NCBI GenBank assembly: GCA_902802975.1
Contig: CADCOF010000258.1
Location: 1-6,204, forward strand
From: an uncultured Ruminococcus sp.
GTDB lineage: Bacteria; Bacillota; Clostridia; Oscillospirales; Acutalibacteraceae
Direction: 5' to 3'
DNA: 6,204 nucleotides
This document shows positions 6,144-6,204 of the stretch, in pieces. The notes under the pieces were generated by a model. It worked only from the letters and a program-made list of their open reading frames with translations. It was not told the DNA's origin and did no database searches. Position numbers and translations under genes: made by a program. Each line of letters begins with the position of its first letter. Position 1 is the stretch's first letter.

Positions 6144-6165
6144 CAGCTTTTTTGAAAAAAAGCTG
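6144..6165. repeat. Palindrome CAGCTTTTTT / AAAAAAGCTG
   Basis: A perfect 10-bp inverted repeat pairs 6144-6153 with 6156-6165 around two central bases (an effective 4-nt loop). Together with the G/C-rich hairpin 7 nt to its left it forms a two-hairpin block. From memory, such blocks recur in intergenic DNA of Ruminococcaceae-like genomes; that recollection is not verified here. Confidence 0.75.
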
Positions 6166-6204
6166 ACCAAAAAACTTTATTATTTATCATTCCAAAGATG
6201 TGAA

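Larger units (their letters stand above)
6011..6204. other. Gene-free intergenic stretch at the right edge
   Basis: I find no supportable coding sequence here on either strand. Reading frames are short and without ribosome binding sites. The part from about 6040 onward is A/T-rich, interrupted by a G/C-rich hairpin. It holds an inverted repeat (6046-6103) and two hairpins (6116-6136, 6144-6165). The next gene lies beyond the window, so its strand and any promoter cannot be judged. Confidence 0.6.

Noticed and set aside
6096..6202. Short minus-strand open frame through the hairpin block at the right edge
   Set aside because: It has no defined start inside the window, and its translation simply reads through the palindromes. 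Such tails arise by chance when genes run into repeat elements.

Overview
The window looks like chromosomal DNA from a low-to-mid G+C Gram-positive bacterium of class Clostridia, possibly a gut Oscillospirales/Ruminococcaceae relative. The reasons are strong GGAGG-type ribosome binding sites, a TTG-started alanine racemase, a DNA polymerase I whose proofreading domain has lost its catalytic residues (as in Bacillus and many Clostridia), a Tgt of the variant I associate with Clostridia, and a 3' intergenic hairpin block resembling dispersed repeats I recall from this group. The taxonomic placement is inference from protein style, not from a search.

Layout: two convergent transcription units meet at a shared hairpin terminator near 1664-1697. 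On the plus strand are tgt (queuine/preQ1 tRNA-ribosyltransferase, 96-1232) and yajC (Sec translocase accessory subunit, 1312-1659). Each has its own sigma-A-type promoter with an extended -10, TGnTATAAT. On the minus strand, reading leftward, are alr (alanine racemase, 5938-4751), polA (DNA polymerase I, 4732-2120) and a small two-helix membrane protein of unknown function (2101-1715). Both gene junctions of this trio are exactly 18 nt and carry a good Shine-Dalgarno sequence, so the three genes almost certainly form one operon, driven by a promoter at 6010-5982. The stretch 6011-6204 holds no supportable gene but contains two strong hairpins and a long-range inverted repeat.

Functionally this is mostly housekeeping: tRNA wobble modification, protein export, D-alanine for peptidoglycan, and DNA repair or Okazaki-fragment processing. 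The genes do not form a single pathway. The parts least explained by known biology are the conserved-looking membrane protein co-transcribed with polA, and the hairpin-rich element at the right edge. I see no CRISPR array, transposase, RNA gene, toxin-antitoxin pair or defence system, and I do not claim a new system here.
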